In this document: in pieces, positions 46,957 to 58,254 of the stretch
Position numbering within the stretch: position 1 is the stretch's first letter
Layout: each line of letters opens with the position of its first letter
From: Pseudomonas sp. ADAK13
GTDB taxonomy: Bacteria > Pseudomonadota > Gammaproteobacteria > Pseudomonadales > Pseudomonadaceae
Direction of reading: 5' to 3'
Length of the DNA: 64,000 nt
NCBI RefSeq assembly: GCF_012935715.1
Contig: NZ_CP052860.1
Location: 3,472,001 to 3,536,000 of the forward strand
Position numbers and translations under genes: made by a program
The notes under the pieces: model-generated
Database searches by the model: none
Told to the model about the DNA's origin: nothing
Seen by the model: only the letters and a program-made list of their open reading frames with translations

Positions 46957-48156
46957 TTACCGGTTTCGGATGACGTATGAGCGAATCCGCTCTGCCGCTT
47001 CCACACACTCTGCCAGCGGCGCAACCAGTGCCAGGCGTACACGCCCGGCGCCCGGGTTGAAACCGTCCACTTCCCGTGACAGGTACGAGCCCGGCACCAC
47101 GGTTACGTGTTCTTCCACGAACAAGTCGCGGCAGAAAGCGGCATCGTCACCGTCCACGTTCGGCCACAGGTAGAAGCCACCGTCCGGCGCTTGCACATCC
47201 AGCACTGGCTTGAGAATGGCCAGCACGGCATCGAATTTCTCGCGGTACAGGTCGCGGTTGGCCTGCACGTGGGCTTCGTCCTGCCAGGCGGCAATGCTCG
47301 CCAGCTGGGTTTGCACCGGCATCGCGCAGCCGTGGTAGGTGCGGTACAGCAGGAAGCCCTTGAGGATCTCGGCGTCACCGGCCACAAAACCCGAACGCAG
47401 GCCCGGCAGGTTGGAGCGCTTGGACAGGCTGTGGAACACCACGCAGCGCTTGAAGTCCTGGCGACCCAGTTCCACGCAGGCGCTGAGCAGGCCCGGTGGC
47501 GGGGTTTGTTCGTCGAAGTACAGCTCGCTGTAGCACTCGTCGGCGGCGATCACGAAGTCGTATTCGTCGGCCAGGGCGATCAGCTTTTTCAAGGTGTCGA
47601 CTGGGATCAGTGCGCCGGTCGGGTTGCCGGGGGAGCACAGGAACAGGATCTGGCAGCGTTTCCAGATGTCCGGCGACACCGCGTCGAAATCCGGATTGAA
47701 GCCGTTTTCATCCAGGCACGGCAGGTAGTGCGGCTTGGCCCCGGCGAGGAAGGCCGCGCCCTCGTAGATCTGGTAGAACGGGTTCGGGCTGACCACCAGC
47801 GCGTCGTCGCCACGGTTGACCACGGTCTGGGTGAAGGCGAACAACGCTTCACGGGTGCCGTTCACCGGCAGGATGTTGCGCGCCGGGTCGAGCCAGCCCT
47901 TGGGCACGCTGAAACGGCGTTCGCACCAGGCACCAATCGCCTCACGCAGAGCGGGGATGCCCAGGGTAGTCGGGTACACCGCCATCTGGTCCAGGTTGTT
48001 GGCCAGCGCATCGGCAACGAACTGCGGGGATTTGTGCTTTGGCTCGCCGATGGACAGGGCGATCGGGCGTTTGTCCGGGTTCGGCGTGACGCTGCCCAGC
48101 AGGACGCGCAGTTTCTCGAACGGGTAGGGCTGCAGCTGGTTCAGGGCATTGTTCAT
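46957..48156 (-). CDS. dapC: Succinyldiaminopimelate aminotransferase
   Basis: 399 aa class I/II PLP aminotransferase making N-succinyl-L,L-DAP. Starts MNNALNQLQPYPFEKLRVL, the DapC-specific N terminus. PLP-binding block SLSKRSNLPGLRSGF; nucleotide-phosphate region LFLCSPGNPTGALI. Next to glnD and map as in other Pseudomonas. Third DAP gene of the window beside dapD and dapE. Confidence 0.93.
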   Translation of the reverse strand: MNNALNQLQPYPFEKLRVLLGSVTPNPDKRPIALSIGEPKHKSPQFVADALANNLDQMAVYPTTLGIPALREAIGAWCERRFSVPKGWLDPARNILPVNGTREALFAFTQTVVNRGDDALVVSPNPFYQIYEGAAFLAGAKPHYLPCLDENGFNPDFDAVSPDIWKRCQILFLCSPGNPTGALIPVDTLKKLIALADEYDFVIAADECYSELYFDEQTPPPGLLSACVELGRQDFKRCVVFHSLSKRSNLPGLRSGFVAGDAEILKGFLLYRTYHGCAMPVQTQLASIAAWQDEAHVQANRDLYREKFDAVLAILKPVLDVQAPDGGFYLWPNVDGDDAAFCRDLFVEEHVTVVPGSYLSREVDGFNPGAGRVRLALVAPLAECVEAAERIRSYVIRNR

Positions 48157-48202
48157 CGGTGGATCTCGTTCAATTCATTGGAAGCTGAAAATGGGCGGTC
48201 GG

Positions 48203-50905
48203 TCAGATGCTCAACCGTGACATCTCGACGCCAGTCTCCTGGTTGACGCTCAACTGCTGGACGATGGCTTCCTGCAAGCGTCGGCACAGTTCAGGGTCGG
48301 AGAGCGGCTGGTTGTCGGCATCGGTAATAAAGAACACGTCTTCTACCCGTTCGCCCAGGGTCGCAATCTTGGCGTTCTGCAACGACAGGTCGAACTCCAG
48401 GAAGATCGTGCCGATCCGCGCCAACAGGCCCGGGCGGTCCGGCGCGCTGAGTTCCAGCACGGTCACCGGGCGCTGGGCGTCGTTGTGGATGGTCACCTCG
48501 GGGGCAAACGCAAAGTGCTTGAGCTGGCGCGGTACCCGGCGCTGGATAATGGTCGGGTAGTCGTCGGGATTGCGCAGGGCGTCGGTGAGGCCCTTGCGGA
48601 TCTTTTTCACCCGCTCCGGGTTGTCACCGATGGACTCGCCTTCAGTGTCGAGCACGATGTAGGTGTCGAGTGTGAACTGGCTGCTGGAGGTGATCACCCG
48701 GGCGTCGTGAATGTTCAGGTTGAGCTGGTCCATCGCGGCCACGGTCACGGCGAAGAAGTCGTGCTGGTCCGGCGCGTAGATGAAAATCTGCGTGCCGCCC
48801 TCGAACTCGCGCTGGGTGGTTTCCTTGATCAGCACCAGTGGCCCGCCATCGGTCGGCTGCTGCAGGATCGCGTCGCTGTGCCAGGCCACGTCGCCGGCGG
48901 TGTGGCGCAGGAAGTAGTCGTCCCCCAGTTGCGACCAGAGTTGCTCGACGTCATCCGGGTCGTTGCCTCCGCGCACCAGGATATCCAGGGCTGCGCTCTG
49001 GGTGCGACGGATCTGCTCCTCGCGGTCCACCGGGTTCTCCAGGCCGCGACGCAGCGCGCGCTTGGTCTCGGTGTAGAGCTGGCGCAACAGGCTGGCACGC
49101 CAGGAGTTCCACAGCGTCGGGTTGGTGGCGTTGATGTCGGACACGGTGAGGACGTAGAGATAGTCGAGACGGGTTTCGTCGCCGACGATCTGTGCGAAAT
49201 CGTGGATCACCTGCGGGTCGGACAAGTCCTTGCGCTGGGCGGTGGTGGACATCACCAGGTGGTTTTGCACCAGCCACACGATCAGGCGGCTGTCCCACAG
49301 CGGCAGTTGGTGGCGCTGGCAGAACGCCTCGGCGTCTACCGCACCAATTTCCGAGTGATCGCCGTGCCGGCCCTTGCCGATGTCGTGGTACAGGCCGGCC
49401 AGGTAAATCAGCTCGGGCTTGGGCAGGCGCGCCATGAGCTTACTGGCCAGTGGGAATTTCTCTGACACCTGGGTGTACTGCAGCTTACGCAGGTGTTTGA
49501 TCAGGTTCAGGGTGTGGGCGTCCACCGTATAGATGTGGAACAGGTCGTGCTGCATCTGCCCGACGATAAAGCCGAACTCCGGCAGGTAACGCCCCAGAAT
49601 CCCGTAACGGTTCATGCGCCGCAGATTGCGGTGGATGCCGATCTTGCACTTGAACAGCTCGATAAACAGGCTGGTGTTGCGAATGTCGTGGCGGAAATCG
49701 TCGTCGATCAGGTGACGGTTTTCCCGCAGCAAGCGAATGGTGTCGGCGCGCACGCCCTTGATTTCCGGCTGCTGGGCCATCAGCACGAAGATTTCCAGCA
49801 TGGCGAACGGCGTGCGTTTGAATACGTTGTCGTTGCGTGCCTCGATGTAGCCATCGTGCAGCTGGAAGCGTGAGTTGATCGGCTGCGGTGGCGCTTCGTC
49901 TTCCGGGGCCAGGATCACTTCTTCGAAGTGCTGGATGATCAGGTCGCTGAGCTGGGCAATGCTCATCACCACGCGGTAGTACTGCTGCATGAAGCTTTCG
50001 ATGCTGGTCTTCGCATCCTCGCCTTCAAACCCCAGCAAGGTGGCGATGGAGCGCTGGTGATCGAACAGCAGGCGGTCTTCGGAGCGCCCGGCCAGCATGT
50101 GCAACGCGTAGCGCACTTTCCACAGGAATTCCTGGGAGGAGGCCAGCAGGGCGTTTTCGCTCTCCACCAGAAAGCCTTCCCCGGCCAGGGCCCGCAGGTT
50201 CAGGGTGCCGTACTGGCGACGGGCAACCCACAGAATTGTCTGGATATCCCGCAGCCCGCCCGGGGAGCCTTTGACGTTGGGTTCCAGGTTGTATTCGGTG
50301 TCGTTGTACTTGTGGTGCCGGGCTTTCTGCTCGGCGCGCTTGGCCAGGAAGAAATCCTTGCTCGGCCACATGTGCGCGGTACTGGTGACCTCCAGCATGC
50401 GCTGGCGCAGGCGCTCGGGGCCGGCGATGGTGCGGCTTTCCATCAGGTTGGTGATCACCGTCAGGTCGGCGCGGGCTTCCTGGGCGCATTCGTCCACCGA
50501 GCGCACGCTTTGGCCGACTTCCAGGCCGATGTCCCATAGCAACGTCAGAAAACGCTCGATGGAATCACGAAAGATCTCGTGGTCGGCGCTGTCGAGCAAA
50601 ATCAGCAGGTCGATGTCGGAGTAGGGGTGCAGTTCGCCGCGGCCGTAGCCGCCGACCGCCACCAGGGCGATATCGGCGTCTTCACTCCAGATGAACTGTT
50701 CCCAGGCCTTTTGCAGGATATTGTCGACGAACCAGGCGCGGTCCTCGATCAGCCGGCGAATGTCCCGGCCGCTACGAAAGCGCGCGTCGAGCACTTCGCG
50801 GGCCTGACGGATGGCCTTCTTGAAGGCGGCAATAGGGCTTGCCTTCAGCGCCAGTTCCGCCTGGAACTGGCCACGGTCAAAGAGTTCGGGATCCACCTGG
50901 GGCAT
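48203..50905 (-). CDS. glnD: [Protein-PII] uridylyltransferase/uridylyl-removing enzyme
   Basis: Senses glutamine and uridylylates or deuridylylates PII (GlnK/GlnB), controlling nitrogen assimilation. 900 aa. Nucleotidyltransferase motif [19 protein letters not shown] (about 85-105), an HD domain with [18 protein letters not shown], and two C-terminal ACT domains. Length and order are standard. Same strand as map upstream and dapC downstream. Confidence 0.96.
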   Translation of the reverse strand: MPQVDPELFDRGQFQAELALKASPIAAFKKAIRQAREVLDARFRSGRDIRRLIEDRAWFVDNILQKAWEQFIWSEDADIALVAVGGYGRGELHPYSDIDLLILLDSADHEIFRDSIERFLTLLWDIGLEVGQSVRSVDECAQEARADLTVITNLMESRTIAGPERLRQRMLEVTSTAHMWPSKDFFLAKRAEQKARHHKYNDTEYNLEPNVKGSPGGLRDIQTILWVARRQYGTLNLRALAGEGFLVESENALLASSQEFLWKVRYALHMLAGRSEDRLLFDHQRSIATLLGFEGEDAKTSIESFMQQYYRVVMSIAQLSDLIIQHFEEVILAPEDEAPPQPINSRFQLHDGYIEARNDNVFKRTPFAMLEIFVLMAQQPEIKGVRADTIRLLRENRHLIDDDFRHDIRNTSLFIELFKCKIGIHRNLRRMNRYGILGRYLPEFGFIVGQMQHDLFHIYTVDAHTLNLIKHLRKLQYTQVSEKFPLASKLMARLPKPELIYLAGLYHDIGKGRHGDHSEIGAVDAEAFCQRHQLPLWDSRLIVWLVQNHLVMSTTAQRKDLSDPQVIHDFAQIVGDETRLDYLYVLTVSDINATNPTLWNSWRASLLRQLYTETKRALRRGLENPVDREEQIRRTQSAALDILVRGGNDPDDVEQLWSQLGDDYFLRHTAGDVAWHSDAILQQPTDGGPLVLIKETTQREFEGGTQIFIYAPDQHDFFAVTVAAMDQLNLNIHDARVITSSSQFTLDTYIVLDTEGESIGDNPERVKKIRKGLTDALRNPDDYPTIIQRRVPRQLKHFAFAPEVTIHNDAQRPVTVLELSAPDRPGLLARIGTIFLEFDLSLQNAKIATLGERVEDVFFITDADNQPLSDPELCRRLQEAIVQQLSVNQETGVEMSRLSI

Positions 50906-50966
50906 CGATCGGTTTTCCTTTCTATCTATGGGTCACAGCGTTGCAATTAGAAAACCGGTGCAAACA

Positions 50967-51749
50967 TTACGCCGAAACGCGAGGAATCGTGTCGTCGGCG
51001 CGCAGGGTGAAGATCTCGTAGCCGGTGTCGGTCACCAGCAGGGTGTGTTCCCACTGTGCCGAGAGCTTGCGGTCCTTGGTGATGGCGGTCCAGCCGTCGC
51101 CCAGCACCTTGGTGTCGGCCTTGCCCTGGTTGATCATCGGCTCGATGGTGAAGGTCATGCCTGCCTTCAGCTCCATGCCGGTGCCGGCGCGGCCGTAGTG
51201 CAGAATTTGTGGCTCTTCGTGGAACACCTTGCCGATGCCGTGGCCGCAAAATTCGCGCACCACCGAGAAGCCGTTCTTTTCAGCGTGCTTCTGGATGATT
51301 TCACCGATGTCGCCCAGGCGGCAGCCGGGTTTGACGATTTCGATGGCCTTGTACATGCATTCCTGGGTCACTTGCGACAGGCGCTCGGCCCATACCGGTA
51401 CAGTGCCGACGTGGAACATACGGCTGGTGTCGCCGTGGTAGCCGTCCTTGATCACGGTGACGTCGATATTCAGGGTGTCGCCGTCTTTCAGGGGTTTGTC
51501 GCCGGGTATCCCGTGGCACACCACGTGGTTGATCGAGGTGCAGATCGACTTGGGGAAGCCCTTGTAGTTCAGCGGCGCAGGGATGGCTTTTTGCACGTCG
51601 ACGATATAGTCGTGGCAAATGCGGTCCAGCGCTTCGGTGGTGACGCCGGGCTTGACGTGTTCGGCAATCATTTCCAGCACCTCGGCAGCCAGTTTGCCGG
51701 CGACACGCATGCCAGCGATGTCTTCGGCGGTTTTGAGGGTTACGGTCAT
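50967..51749 (-). CDS. map: Methionine aminopeptidase, type I
   Basis: Removes the initiator Met from nascent proteins. 260 aa pita-bread fold with metal ligands in LNIDVTVIKDGYHGDTSRMF, GHGIGKVFHEEP and FTIEPMI. Divergent from rpsB across a 385-base region. Confidence 0.96.
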   Translation of the reverse strand: MTVTLKTAEDIAGMRVAGKLAAEVLEMIAEHVKPGVTTEALDRICHDYIVDVQKAIPAPLNYKGFPKSICTSINHVVCHGIPGDKPLKDGDTLNIDVTVIKDGYHGDTSRMFHVGTVPVWAERLSQVTQECMYKAIEIVKPGCRLGDIGEIIQKHAEKNGFSVVREFCGHGIGKVFHEEPQILHYGRAGTGMELKAGMTFTIEPMINQGKADTKVLGDGWTAITKDRKLSAQWEHTLLVTDTGYEIFTLRADDTIPRVSA

Positions 51750-52134
51750 ACAGGCTCTCTCTAGCGCGACGCGCTGAAATCAATACGGTTTACGGGTGTG
51801 CGACAAAAGGTTGCAGAATTCGCACAAGCCCAAAAAACGCGATTCTAGCAGACGCAGGGGTGAAACCATGAGCGTCTGGCGATCGCTTCTGTCTATAAGG
51901 ATGGGGGCATTCTGGCTCTATTCAAAGGCTTAGGCAAAAGCGACTGACGGCAAATGTGATTGCGGGTTTCGTTTTTGCAAGCTCTGTGGTATAAAATGCG
52001 CCGCTTTCCGGGGATACCCCGCAAAGCTTAAATCCACACACGTGTCGACACGATGACCTGGGTGCCGGAGGCGAATGCCGCTGGTTGGTCATTGGGATAC
52101 GTGGAGGCCAAACCCGACTTATTAAGGAACTATC
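51750..52134 (+). promoter_or_regulatory. map-rpsB intergenic region: rpsB promoter and long leader
   Basis: A TATAAA -10 at 51990-51995 with a weak TTTCGT -35 at 51967-51972 (17-bp spacer) and a GC-rich discriminator fits a stringently controlled ribosomal promoter. The transcript would start near 52002, giving a leader of about 130 nt. It begins with hairpin CGGGG/CCCCG and ends with AAGGA before the ATG. An S2-binding autoregulatory leader is known for gammaproteobacterial rpsB; its presence here is inference. Nothing else is seen between 51750 and 51960. Confidence 0.55.
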
Positions 52135-52872
52135 ATGTCCCAAGTCAACATGCGCGATATGCTGAAGGCCGGTGTGCACTTCGGTCACCAGACCCGTTAC
52201 TGGAACCCGAAAATGGGTAAATACATTTTCGGCGCGCGTAACAAGATCCACATCATCAACCTTGAAAAAACCCTGCCAATGTTCAACGAGGCTCTGACTT
52301 TCGTAGAGCGCCTGGCCCAGGGCAAAAACAAGATTCTGTTCGTCGGCACCAAGCGTTCCGCTGGCAAGATCGTTGCTGAAGAAGCAGCACGTTGCGGTTC
52401 GCCGTACGTCGATCACCGCTGGTTGGGCGGCATGCTGACCAACTTCAAAACCATCCGTGCTTCCATCAAGCGTCTGCGTGACCTTGAAGTGCAAGCCGAA
52501 GACGGTACTTTCGCCAAGCTGACCAAGAAAGAGGCGCTGATGCGCACTCGCGACCTGGAAAAGCTCGATCGTTCCCTGGGTGGTATCAAGGACATGGGCG
52601 GTCTGCCTGACGCACTGTTCGTTATCGACGTTGATCACGAGCGCATCGCGATCACCGAAGCCAACAAGCTGGGCATCCCGGTTATCGGCGTAGTCGATAC
52701 CAACAGCAGCCCGGAAGGCGTTGACTACATCATCCCAGGCAACGATGACGCAATCCGCGCTATCCAGCTGTACATGGGTTCGATGGCTGACGCTGTAATC
52801 CGTGGCCGCAACCACGTTGCTGGCGGCACCGAGCAGTTCGTTGAAGAAGCTCCGGTAGCAGCAGCTGAGTAA
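52135..52872 (+). CDS. rpsB: 30S ribosomal protein S2
   Basis: 245 aa; first line [27 protein letters not shown] is the S2 signature. The second signature [25 protein letters not shown] and the C-terminal acidic tail are present. Binds 16S rRNA late in 30S assembly. A terminator/attenuator hairpin separates it from tsf, with which it usually forms an operon. Confidence 0.98.
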   Translation: MSQVNMRDMLKAGVHFGHQTRYWNPKMGKYIFGARNKIHIINLEKTLPMFNEALTFVERLAQGKNKILFVGTKRSAGKIVAEEAARCGSPYVDHRWLGGMLTNFKTIRASIKRLRDLEVQAEDGTFAKLTKKEALMRTRDLEKLDRSLGGIKDMGGLPDALFVIDVDHERIAITEANKLGIPVIGVVDTNSSPEGVDYIIPGNDDAIRAIQLYMGSMADAVIRGRNHVAGGTEQFVEEAPVAAAE

Positions 52873-52898
52873 CTGACGCCTTGGCGTTGACTCAGTAA

Positions 52899-52927
52899 GC
52901 AAAAAGGGGGCTTGGCCCCCTTTTTGC
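52899..52927 (+). terminator. rpsB-tsf intergenic terminator/attenuator
   Basis: Stem AAAAAGGGGGC/GCCCCCTTTTT-type around TTG, with the T-run inside the stem. Probably lowers tsf read-through. Confidence 0.85.
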
Positions 52928-53063
52928 CACCTCGAAAACCATTTGTCGGCAGCGCAGCTACAACATCTGTAACGTGCAGCGGCCTACAAGGTGGTTCGGG
53001 AAGAATTGATCGCCCGTTCAATCGGGTGGAATGGTTGAAAACCTATCCAAGAGGATTTTGAAA

Positions 53064-53927
53064 ATGGCAGAGATTACTGCAGCGTTGGTTAAAGAACTGC
53101 GTGAGCGTACCGGCGAAGGCATGATGGATTGCAAAAAGGCCTTGACCAAGGCCGGCGGCGACATCGAAAAAGCCATTGATGACATGCGTGCTTCGGGCGC
53201 CATCAAGGCCGCCAAGAAAGCAGGCAACGTCGCTGCTGAAGGCGCTATCGCAATCAAGGAAGACGGCAAATCGGCCGTTATCCTGGAAGTTAACTCGCAG
53301 ACCGACTTCCTGGCCCTGCAAGACGACTTCAAGAACTTCGTCGCTGCCAGCGTTGAAAAAGCATTCGCTGACAAGCTGACCGACGCCGCTCCGCTGATCG
53401 AAGCTCAAGAAGCTGATCGTCTGGTTCTGGTTGGTAAAGTAGGCGAGAACGTTAACATTCGTCGCCTGACCCGCGTTGAAGGTGATGTTGTTGGTGCTTA
53501 CCTGCACGGCAACAAGATCGGTGTTGTGGTTGCCCTGAAAGGCGGCAACGTTGAACTGGCCAAAGACATCGCTATGCACGTAGCGGCCAGCAACCCTGAG
53601 TTCCTGCTGCCATCGGAAGTTTCTGCTGAAGCCATCGAACGCGAGAAAGCCGTGTTCCTGCAGCTGAACGAAGAAAAAATCAAAGGCAAGCCTGAAAACA
53701 TCGTTGAAAACATGGTGAAAGGCCGTATCAGCAAGTTCCTGGCTGAGGCTTCCCTGGTTGAGCAGGCATTCGTCAAGAACCCTGAAATCAAGGTTGGCGA
53801 ACTGGCCAAGAAAGCTGGCGCTGAAATCGTTTCCTTCACCTACTACAAAGTAGGCGACGGCATCGAGAAGCCGGTCGACAACTTCGCTGAAGAAGTTGCT
53901 GCCCAGCTGGCTGCCACCAAGAAGTAA
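53064..53927 (+). CDS. tsf: Elongation factor Ts
   Basis: 287 aa GDP-GTP exchange factor for EF-Tu. N-terminal UBA-like ITAALVKELRERTGEGMMDCKKAL and the TDFL motif (SQTDFLALQDDF) that contacts EF-Tu. ATG 53064 is the family start; an upstream in-frame codon at 53031 is not. Confidence 0.98.
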   Translation: MAEITAALVKELRERTGEGMMDCKKALTKAGGDIEKAIDDMRASGAIKAAKKAGNVAAEGAIAIKEDGKSAVILEVNSQTDFLALQDDFKNFVAASVEKAFADKLTDAAPLIEAQEADRLVLVGKVGENVNIRRLTRVEGDVVGAYLHGNKIGVVVALKGGNVELAKDIAMHVAASNPEFLLPSEVSAEAIEREKAVFLQLNEEKIKGKPENIVENMVKGRISKFLAEASLVEQAFVKNPEIKVGELAKKAGAEIVSFTYYKVGDGIEKPVDNFAEEVAAQLAATKK

Positions 53928-53950
53928 GACGGTTTTTAACTGTCGCCCAA

Positions 53951-53984
53951 AAGAGGCTGCCCGCTTACGCGCGCAGCCTCTTTT
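53951..53984 (+). terminator. Intrinsic terminator of tsf
   Basis: Stem AAGAGGCTGC/GCAGCCTCTT around a GC-rich loop, followed by TTTT. Confidence 0.85.
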
Positions 53985-54137
53985 CAAATGGGGTGATCAA
54001 TTTTTATTGGTTTCCCTTTGGAACTGGCTTACAAAGCCGTGTTCCGATGGCGCTGTGACAGCGTCAAGCTAGAGTGAACGCAGGCCGTAAACGGCTTGCC
54101 AAGAATTTTCAAAAATACGCCGCAGGAGAGATTCGCA

Positions 54138-54881
54138 ATGGCTCAGCAGGGCAGTGGTCATCAGGCTCGCTATAAACGCATTCTACTCAAGCTTAGCGGC
54201 GAGGCCCTGATGGGGTCGGAAGAGTTTGGGATCGATCCCAAAGTACTCGACCGCATGGCGCTGGAAGTCGGCCAACTGGTCGGTATCGGTGTTCAGGTCG
54301 GTCTGGTGATCGGCGGCGGCAACCTGTTCCGCGGTGCGGCACTCAGCGCTGCCGGCATGGATCGGGTGACAGGCGACCACATGGGCATGCTGGCCACTGT
54401 GATGAACGCCCTGGCGATGCGTGACGCCCTGGAACGCGCCAACATCACCGCTATCGTCATGTCGGCTATTTCCATGGTCGGTGTAACGGATCACTATGAT
54501 CGTCGCAAAGCCATGCGTCACCTGGATGCCAAAGAGGTAGTGATTTTTGCTGCCGGTACCGGCAACCCGTTCTTCACCACCGATTCGGCAGCGTGCCTGC
54601 GTGGTATCGAGATCAACGCGGACGTGGTGCTCAAAGCCACCAAGGTTGACGGTGTTTACACTGCAGACCCATTCAAAGACCCGCATGCCGAGAAGTTCGA
54701 TCATCTGACTTATGATGAAGTACTGGATCGCAAGCTGGGCGTGATGGACCTGACGGCTATTTGCTTGTGCCGCGACCACAAGATGCCGCTGCGCGTATTT
54801 AACATGAACAAGCCCGGCGCCCTGCTGAACATCGTACACGGCGGCGCGGAAGGGACTCTGATCGAGGAAATCGAACAATGA
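54138..54881 (+). CDS. pyrH: UMP kinase
   Basis: 247 aa; phosphorylates UMP to UDP. Amino-acid-kinase fold: [22 protein letters not shown] and the uridine-site TDHMGM-type block [18 protein letters not shown] 54138 with AGGAGAG upstream. Overlaps frr by 4 nt (ATGA). Confidence 0.97.
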   Translation: MAQQGSGHQARYKRILLKLSGEALMGSEEFGIDPKVLDRMALEVGQLVGIGVQVGLVIGGGNLFRGAALSAAGMDRVTGDHMGMLATVMNALAMRDALERANITAIVMSAISMVGVTDHYDRRKAMRHLDAKEVVIFAAGTGNPFFTTDSAACLRGIEINADVVLKATKVDGVYTADPFKDPHAEKFDHLTYDEVLDRKLGVMDLTAICLCRDHKMPLRVFNMNKPGALLNIVHGGAEGTLIEEIEQ

Positions 54882-55435
54882 TCAACGAAATCAAAAAAGA
54901 CGCTCAAGAGCGCATGCAGAAATCCCTGGACTCTCTGAACCATGCATTTGGCCAGATTCGTACCGGCAAGGCTCACCCAAGCATTCTGGGCAGCGTGATG
55001 GTGCCGTACTACGGCGCTGATACCTCCATCACCCAAGTGGCCAACATCACTGTAAAAGACTCCCGTACCCTGCAAGTCGTGGCCTTTGAGCGCAACATGC
55101 TCGGTGCCGTCGACAAGGCCATCCAGAGCGCCGGTTTGAACCTCAATCCGACCAACCTGGGCGAACTGCTGCTGATCTCCATGCCAGCCCTGACCGAAGA
55201 AACCCGTAAGGGCTTCACCAAGCAGGCGCGCAGCGCAGCTGAAGATGCGCGTGTTGCCGTGCGCAACATCCGTCGCGATGCCTTGGGCGACCTGAAGAAG
55301 CTGGTCAAGGACAAGGAAATCAGCGAAGACGAAGAGCGTCGTGCCGTCGCCGATATCGACAAGCTGACCAAAGATGCCGAGGCCCAGATCACCAAGGCCA
55401 CGGAAGACAAAGAAAAGGACCTGATGGCCGTATAA
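54878..55435 (+). CDS. frr: Ribosome recycling factor
   Basis: 185 aa; splits the post-termination ribosome with EF-G. Three-helix bundle with conserved [19 protein letters not shown] and the C-terminal [11 protein letters not shown]. Start overlaps pyrH; uppS follows after 17 nt. Confidence 0.97.
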   Translation: MINEIKKDAQERMQKSLDSLNHAFGQIRTGKAHPSILGSVMVPYYGADTSITQVANITVKDSRTLQVVAFERNMLGAVDKAIQSAGLNLNPTNLGELLLISMPALTEETRKGFTKQARSAAEDARVAVRNIRRDALGDLKKLVKDKEISEDEERRAVADIDKLTKDAEAQITKATEDKEKDLMAV

Positions 55436-55452
55436 AGGGTCAGGACGCCTTC

Positions 55453-56208
55453 ATGGAAAAGACCAAGCAGACTGTGCCCTCCGTGGTGCCGCGCCATGTC
55501 GCGATCATCATGGACGGGAATAATCGCTGGGCGAAGAAGCGCTTTATGCCGGGTGTTGCCGGGCATAAAGCGGGTGTCGATGCTGTACGTGCCGTGATCG
55601 AGGTGTGTGCCGAGGCCAAGGTCGAAGTGTTGACCCTGTTCGCGTTCTCCAGTGAAAACTGGCAGCGCCCGGCCGAGGAAGTCAGTGCCTTGATGGACCT
55701 GTTTTTCAAGGCCCTGCGTCGTGAGGCCAAGCGCCTGAACGAGAACAACATCAGCCTGCGCATCATTGGTGACCGCTCGCGGTTCCATCCCGAGCTGCAG
55801 GCGGCGATGCGTGAAGCCGAGGCGATTACTGCCGGCAGCAACCGTTTTGTGCTGCAAATTGCAGCCAACTACGGTGGCCAATGGGATATCGCCCAGGCTG
55901 CGCAGCGTCTGGCGCGGGAAGTACAGGCCGGTCATTTGCGTCCGGAAGACATCACGCCCGAGCTGTTGCAAACCTGTCTGGTGACCGGCGACCTGCCGTT
56001 GCCCGACCTGTGCATTCGTACCGGTGGCGACCACCGCATCAGCAACTTCCTGTTGTGGCAGTTGGCCTATACCGAATTGTACTTCTCCGACCTGTTCTGG
56101 CCGGACTTCAAACACGATGCCATGCGCAATGCGCTGGCCGATTTCGCTTCCCGTCAGCGTCGTTTCGGTAAAACGAGCGAGCAGATCGAAGCTGGAGCCC
56201 GGGTTTAA
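55453..56208 (+). CDS. uppS: Undecaprenyl diphosphate synthase
   Basis: 251 aa cis-prenyltransferase making the C55 carrier for peptidoglycan and O-antigen. Catalytic D21 in IIMDGNNRWAKKR; substrate-binding FAFSSENWQRP and TGGDHRISNFLLWQ (family form RTGGEXRISNF). Its stop overlaps the cdsA start by one base. Confidence 0.97.
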   Translation: MEKTKQTVPSVVPRHVAIIMDGNNRWAKKRFMPGVAGHKAGVDAVRAVIEVCAEAKVEVLTLFAFSSENWQRPAEEVSALMDLFFKALRREAKRLNENNISLRIIGDRSRFHPELQAAMREAEAITAGSNRFVLQIAANYGGQWDIAQAAQRLAREVQAGHLRPEDITPELLQTCLVTGDLPLPDLCIRTGGDHRISNFLLWQLAYTELYFSDLFWPDFKHDAMRNALADFASRQRRFGKTSEQIEAGARV

Positions 56209-57014
56209 TGCTTAAACAACGAATCATCACGGCGCTGATCCTGCTGCCTATTGCCCTGTGCGGGTTTTTCCTGCTTGAAGGGGCGAATTTCGCGCTGTTC
56301 ATCGGCCTGGTCGTGACGCTGGGTGCCTGGGAATGGGCTCGCCTGGCGGGTTTTGCTGCGCAGTTGCCGCGTGTGGTGTACGCCGCAGTTGTGGCGCTGT
56401 TGATGTTCCTGATGTACATCCTGCCGGACGTAGCGCCTTGGGTGTTGGGGGCGGCGGTGTTGTGGTGGGCGTTGGCGACCTATTTGGTGCTGACTTTTCC
56501 TGGCTCCAGCAGCCACTGGTCCAGTGTCGCCTGCAAGCTGGTGATCGGCCTTTTGATTCTGCTGCCCGCCTGGCAAGGCCTGGTCTACATCAAGCACATG
56601 CAGCTGGGTAACTGGCTGATCATGGCGGTGATGGTGCTGGTGTGGGGCGCCGATATCGGTGCCTACTTCTCCGGCCGTGCTTTCGGCAAGCGCAAGTTGG
56701 CGCCGGCTGTCAGCCCGGGCAAAAGCTGGGAGGGCGTGTATGGCGGCCTGGCATTGACCCTGGTGATTACCGTTGTAGTCGGCGTGGTGCGTGGCTGGAC
56801 CGCCAAGGAAATGCTCTTGTCCCTGGTGGGTGCGGCCGTGGTCGTGTTCATCTCGGTGGTCGGTGACCTGACCGAAAGCATGTTCAAGCGCCAGGCCGGG
56901 ATCAAGGACAGCAGTAACCTGCTGCCGGGTCACGGTGGCGTGCTCGACCGTATCGACAGCCTGACGGCTGCGATCCCGATCTTTGCCGTGCTGCTGTGGA
57001 TGGCTGCCTCGTGA
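56208..57014 (+). CDS. cdsA: Phosphatidate cytidylyltransferase
   Basis: 268 aa, about 8 membrane helices. Makes CDP-diacylglycerol from phosphatidate and CTP. C-terminal signature: [13 protein letters not shown] then [18 protein letters not shown]. Overlaps uppS and dxr (GTGA). Confidence 0.96.
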   Translation: MLKQRIITALILLPIALCGFFLLEGANFALFIGLVVTLGAWEWARLAGFAAQLPRVVYAAVVALLMFLMYILPDVAPWVLGAAVLWWALATYLVLTFPGSSSHWSSVACKLVIGLLILLPAWQGLVYIKHMQLGNWLIMAVMVLVWGADIGAYFSGRAFGKRKLAPAVSPGKSWEGVYGGLALTLVITVVVGVVRGWTAKEMLLSLVGAAVVVFISVVGDLTESMFKRQAGIKDSSNLLPGHGGVLDRIDSLTAAIPIFAVLLWMAAS

Positions 57015-58201
57015 GCCGCCTGCAACAGGTCACCGTGCTGGGCGCTACCGGCTCGGTGGGGCTAAGCACCCTCGATGTCATTGGCCGTCATCCCGAGCGT
57101 TATCAAGTATTCGCATTGACCGGGTTCAGTCGCCTGAGCGAGCTGCTGGCATTGTGTGTGCGCCACGCTCCGCAATATGCAGTCGTGCCCGAAGCGGCAG
57201 CAGCGCGTGGCTTGCAGGACGACCTGCGCGCTGCGGGCCTGGCAACCCGGGTGTTGGTGGGGGAGGAGGGGTTGTGCCAGGTGTCGGCTGACCCTGATGT
57301 CGACACCGTAGTCGCGGCAATTGTCGGCGCTGCCGGCTTGCGTCCGACGCTGGCCGCCGTTGATGCGGGCAAGAAGATTCTGCTGGCCAATAAAGAAGCC
57401 CTGGTAATGTCCGGTGCGCTCTTTATGCAGGCGGTGCGCAAGAGCGGCGCCGTGCTGTTGCCGCTGGACAGCGAACACAATGCGATTTTCCAGTGCATGC
57501 CCGGTGATTTTGCGCGTGGGTTGAGCCAGGTTGGGGTGCGTCGGATTCTGCTGACAGCCTCTGGCGGTCCGTTCCGGCAGACACCGCTGGCCGACCTGGA
57601 ACATGTTTCCCCTGATCAGGCGTGCGCGCATCCGAACTGGTCCATGGGTCGCAAGATCTCGGTGGACTCGGCGAGCATGATGAACAAGGGCCTGGAGTTG
57701 ATCGAGGCATGCTGGCTGTTCGATGCCCGGCCGGATCAGGTCGAGGTGGTGATACACCCGCAAAGTGTGATTCATTCCCTGGTGGACTACGTGGATGGCT
57801 CGGTGTTGGCCCAGTTGGGTAACCCGGACATGCGCACGCCGATCGCCAATGCCCTGGCCTGGCCGGAGCGAATTGACTCGGGTGTTGCGCCGCTGGATCT
57901 ATTTGCCATCGCCCGTCTGGATTTCGAAGCCCCCGACGAGCAGCGGTTTCCTTGTCTGCGCCTGGCGCGGCAGGCGGCAGAGGCGGGTAACAGCGCGCCG
58001 GCGATGCTGAATGCGGCGAACGAAGTGGCGGTGGCGGCGTTTCTTGAACGGCGCATCCGTTTTCCGCAGATCGCGAGTATCATCGAAGACGTTTTGAACC
58101 TTGAACCTGTGGTTGCCGTGAATGATCTGGGCGCGGTGTTCGAGGCTGATGCAAAGGCCCGGGCCTTGACCGGGCAATGGTTGAACCGCAATACGCGTTA
58201 G
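57011..58201 (+). CDS. dxr: 1-deoxy-D-xylulose 5-phosphate reductoisomerase
   Basis: 396 aa; second step of the MEP isoprenoid pathway, NADPH-dependent. GTG start at 57011 overlaps the cdsA stop. NADPH loop [22 protein letters not shown], and metal/substrate sites [12 protein letters not shown] and [13 protein letters not shown]. Feeds isoprenoid to UppS. Confidence 0.96.
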   Translation: MSRLQQVTVLGATGSVGLSTLDVIGRHPERYQVFALTGFSRLSELLALCVRHAPQYAVVPEAAAARGLQDDLRAAGLATRVLVGEEGLCQVSADPDVDTVVAAIVGAAGLRPTLAAVDAGKKILLANKEALVMSGALFMQAVRKSGAVLLPLDSEHNAIFQCMPGDFARGLSQVGVRRILLTASGGPFRQTPLADLEHVSPDQACAHPNWSMGRKISVDSASMMNKGLELIEACWLFDARPDQVEVVIHPQSVIHSLVDYVDGSVLAQLGNPDMRTPIANALAWPERIDSGVAPLDLFAIARLDFEAPDEQRFPCLRLARQAAEAGNSAPAMLNAANEVAVAAFLERRIRFPQIASIIEDVLNLEPVVAVNDLGAVFEADAKARALTGQWLNRNTR

Positions 58202-58254
58202 CCTTTGGGCGTGTTTGAGCCTTCAGGGACTGGATTGAGATGCGGAGAAATTAG

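Noticed and set aside
46749..46973. 74-aa plus-strand ORF before dapC
   Set aside because: Overlaps two hairpins at the dapC 3' end; translation is not protein-like and there is no start signal.
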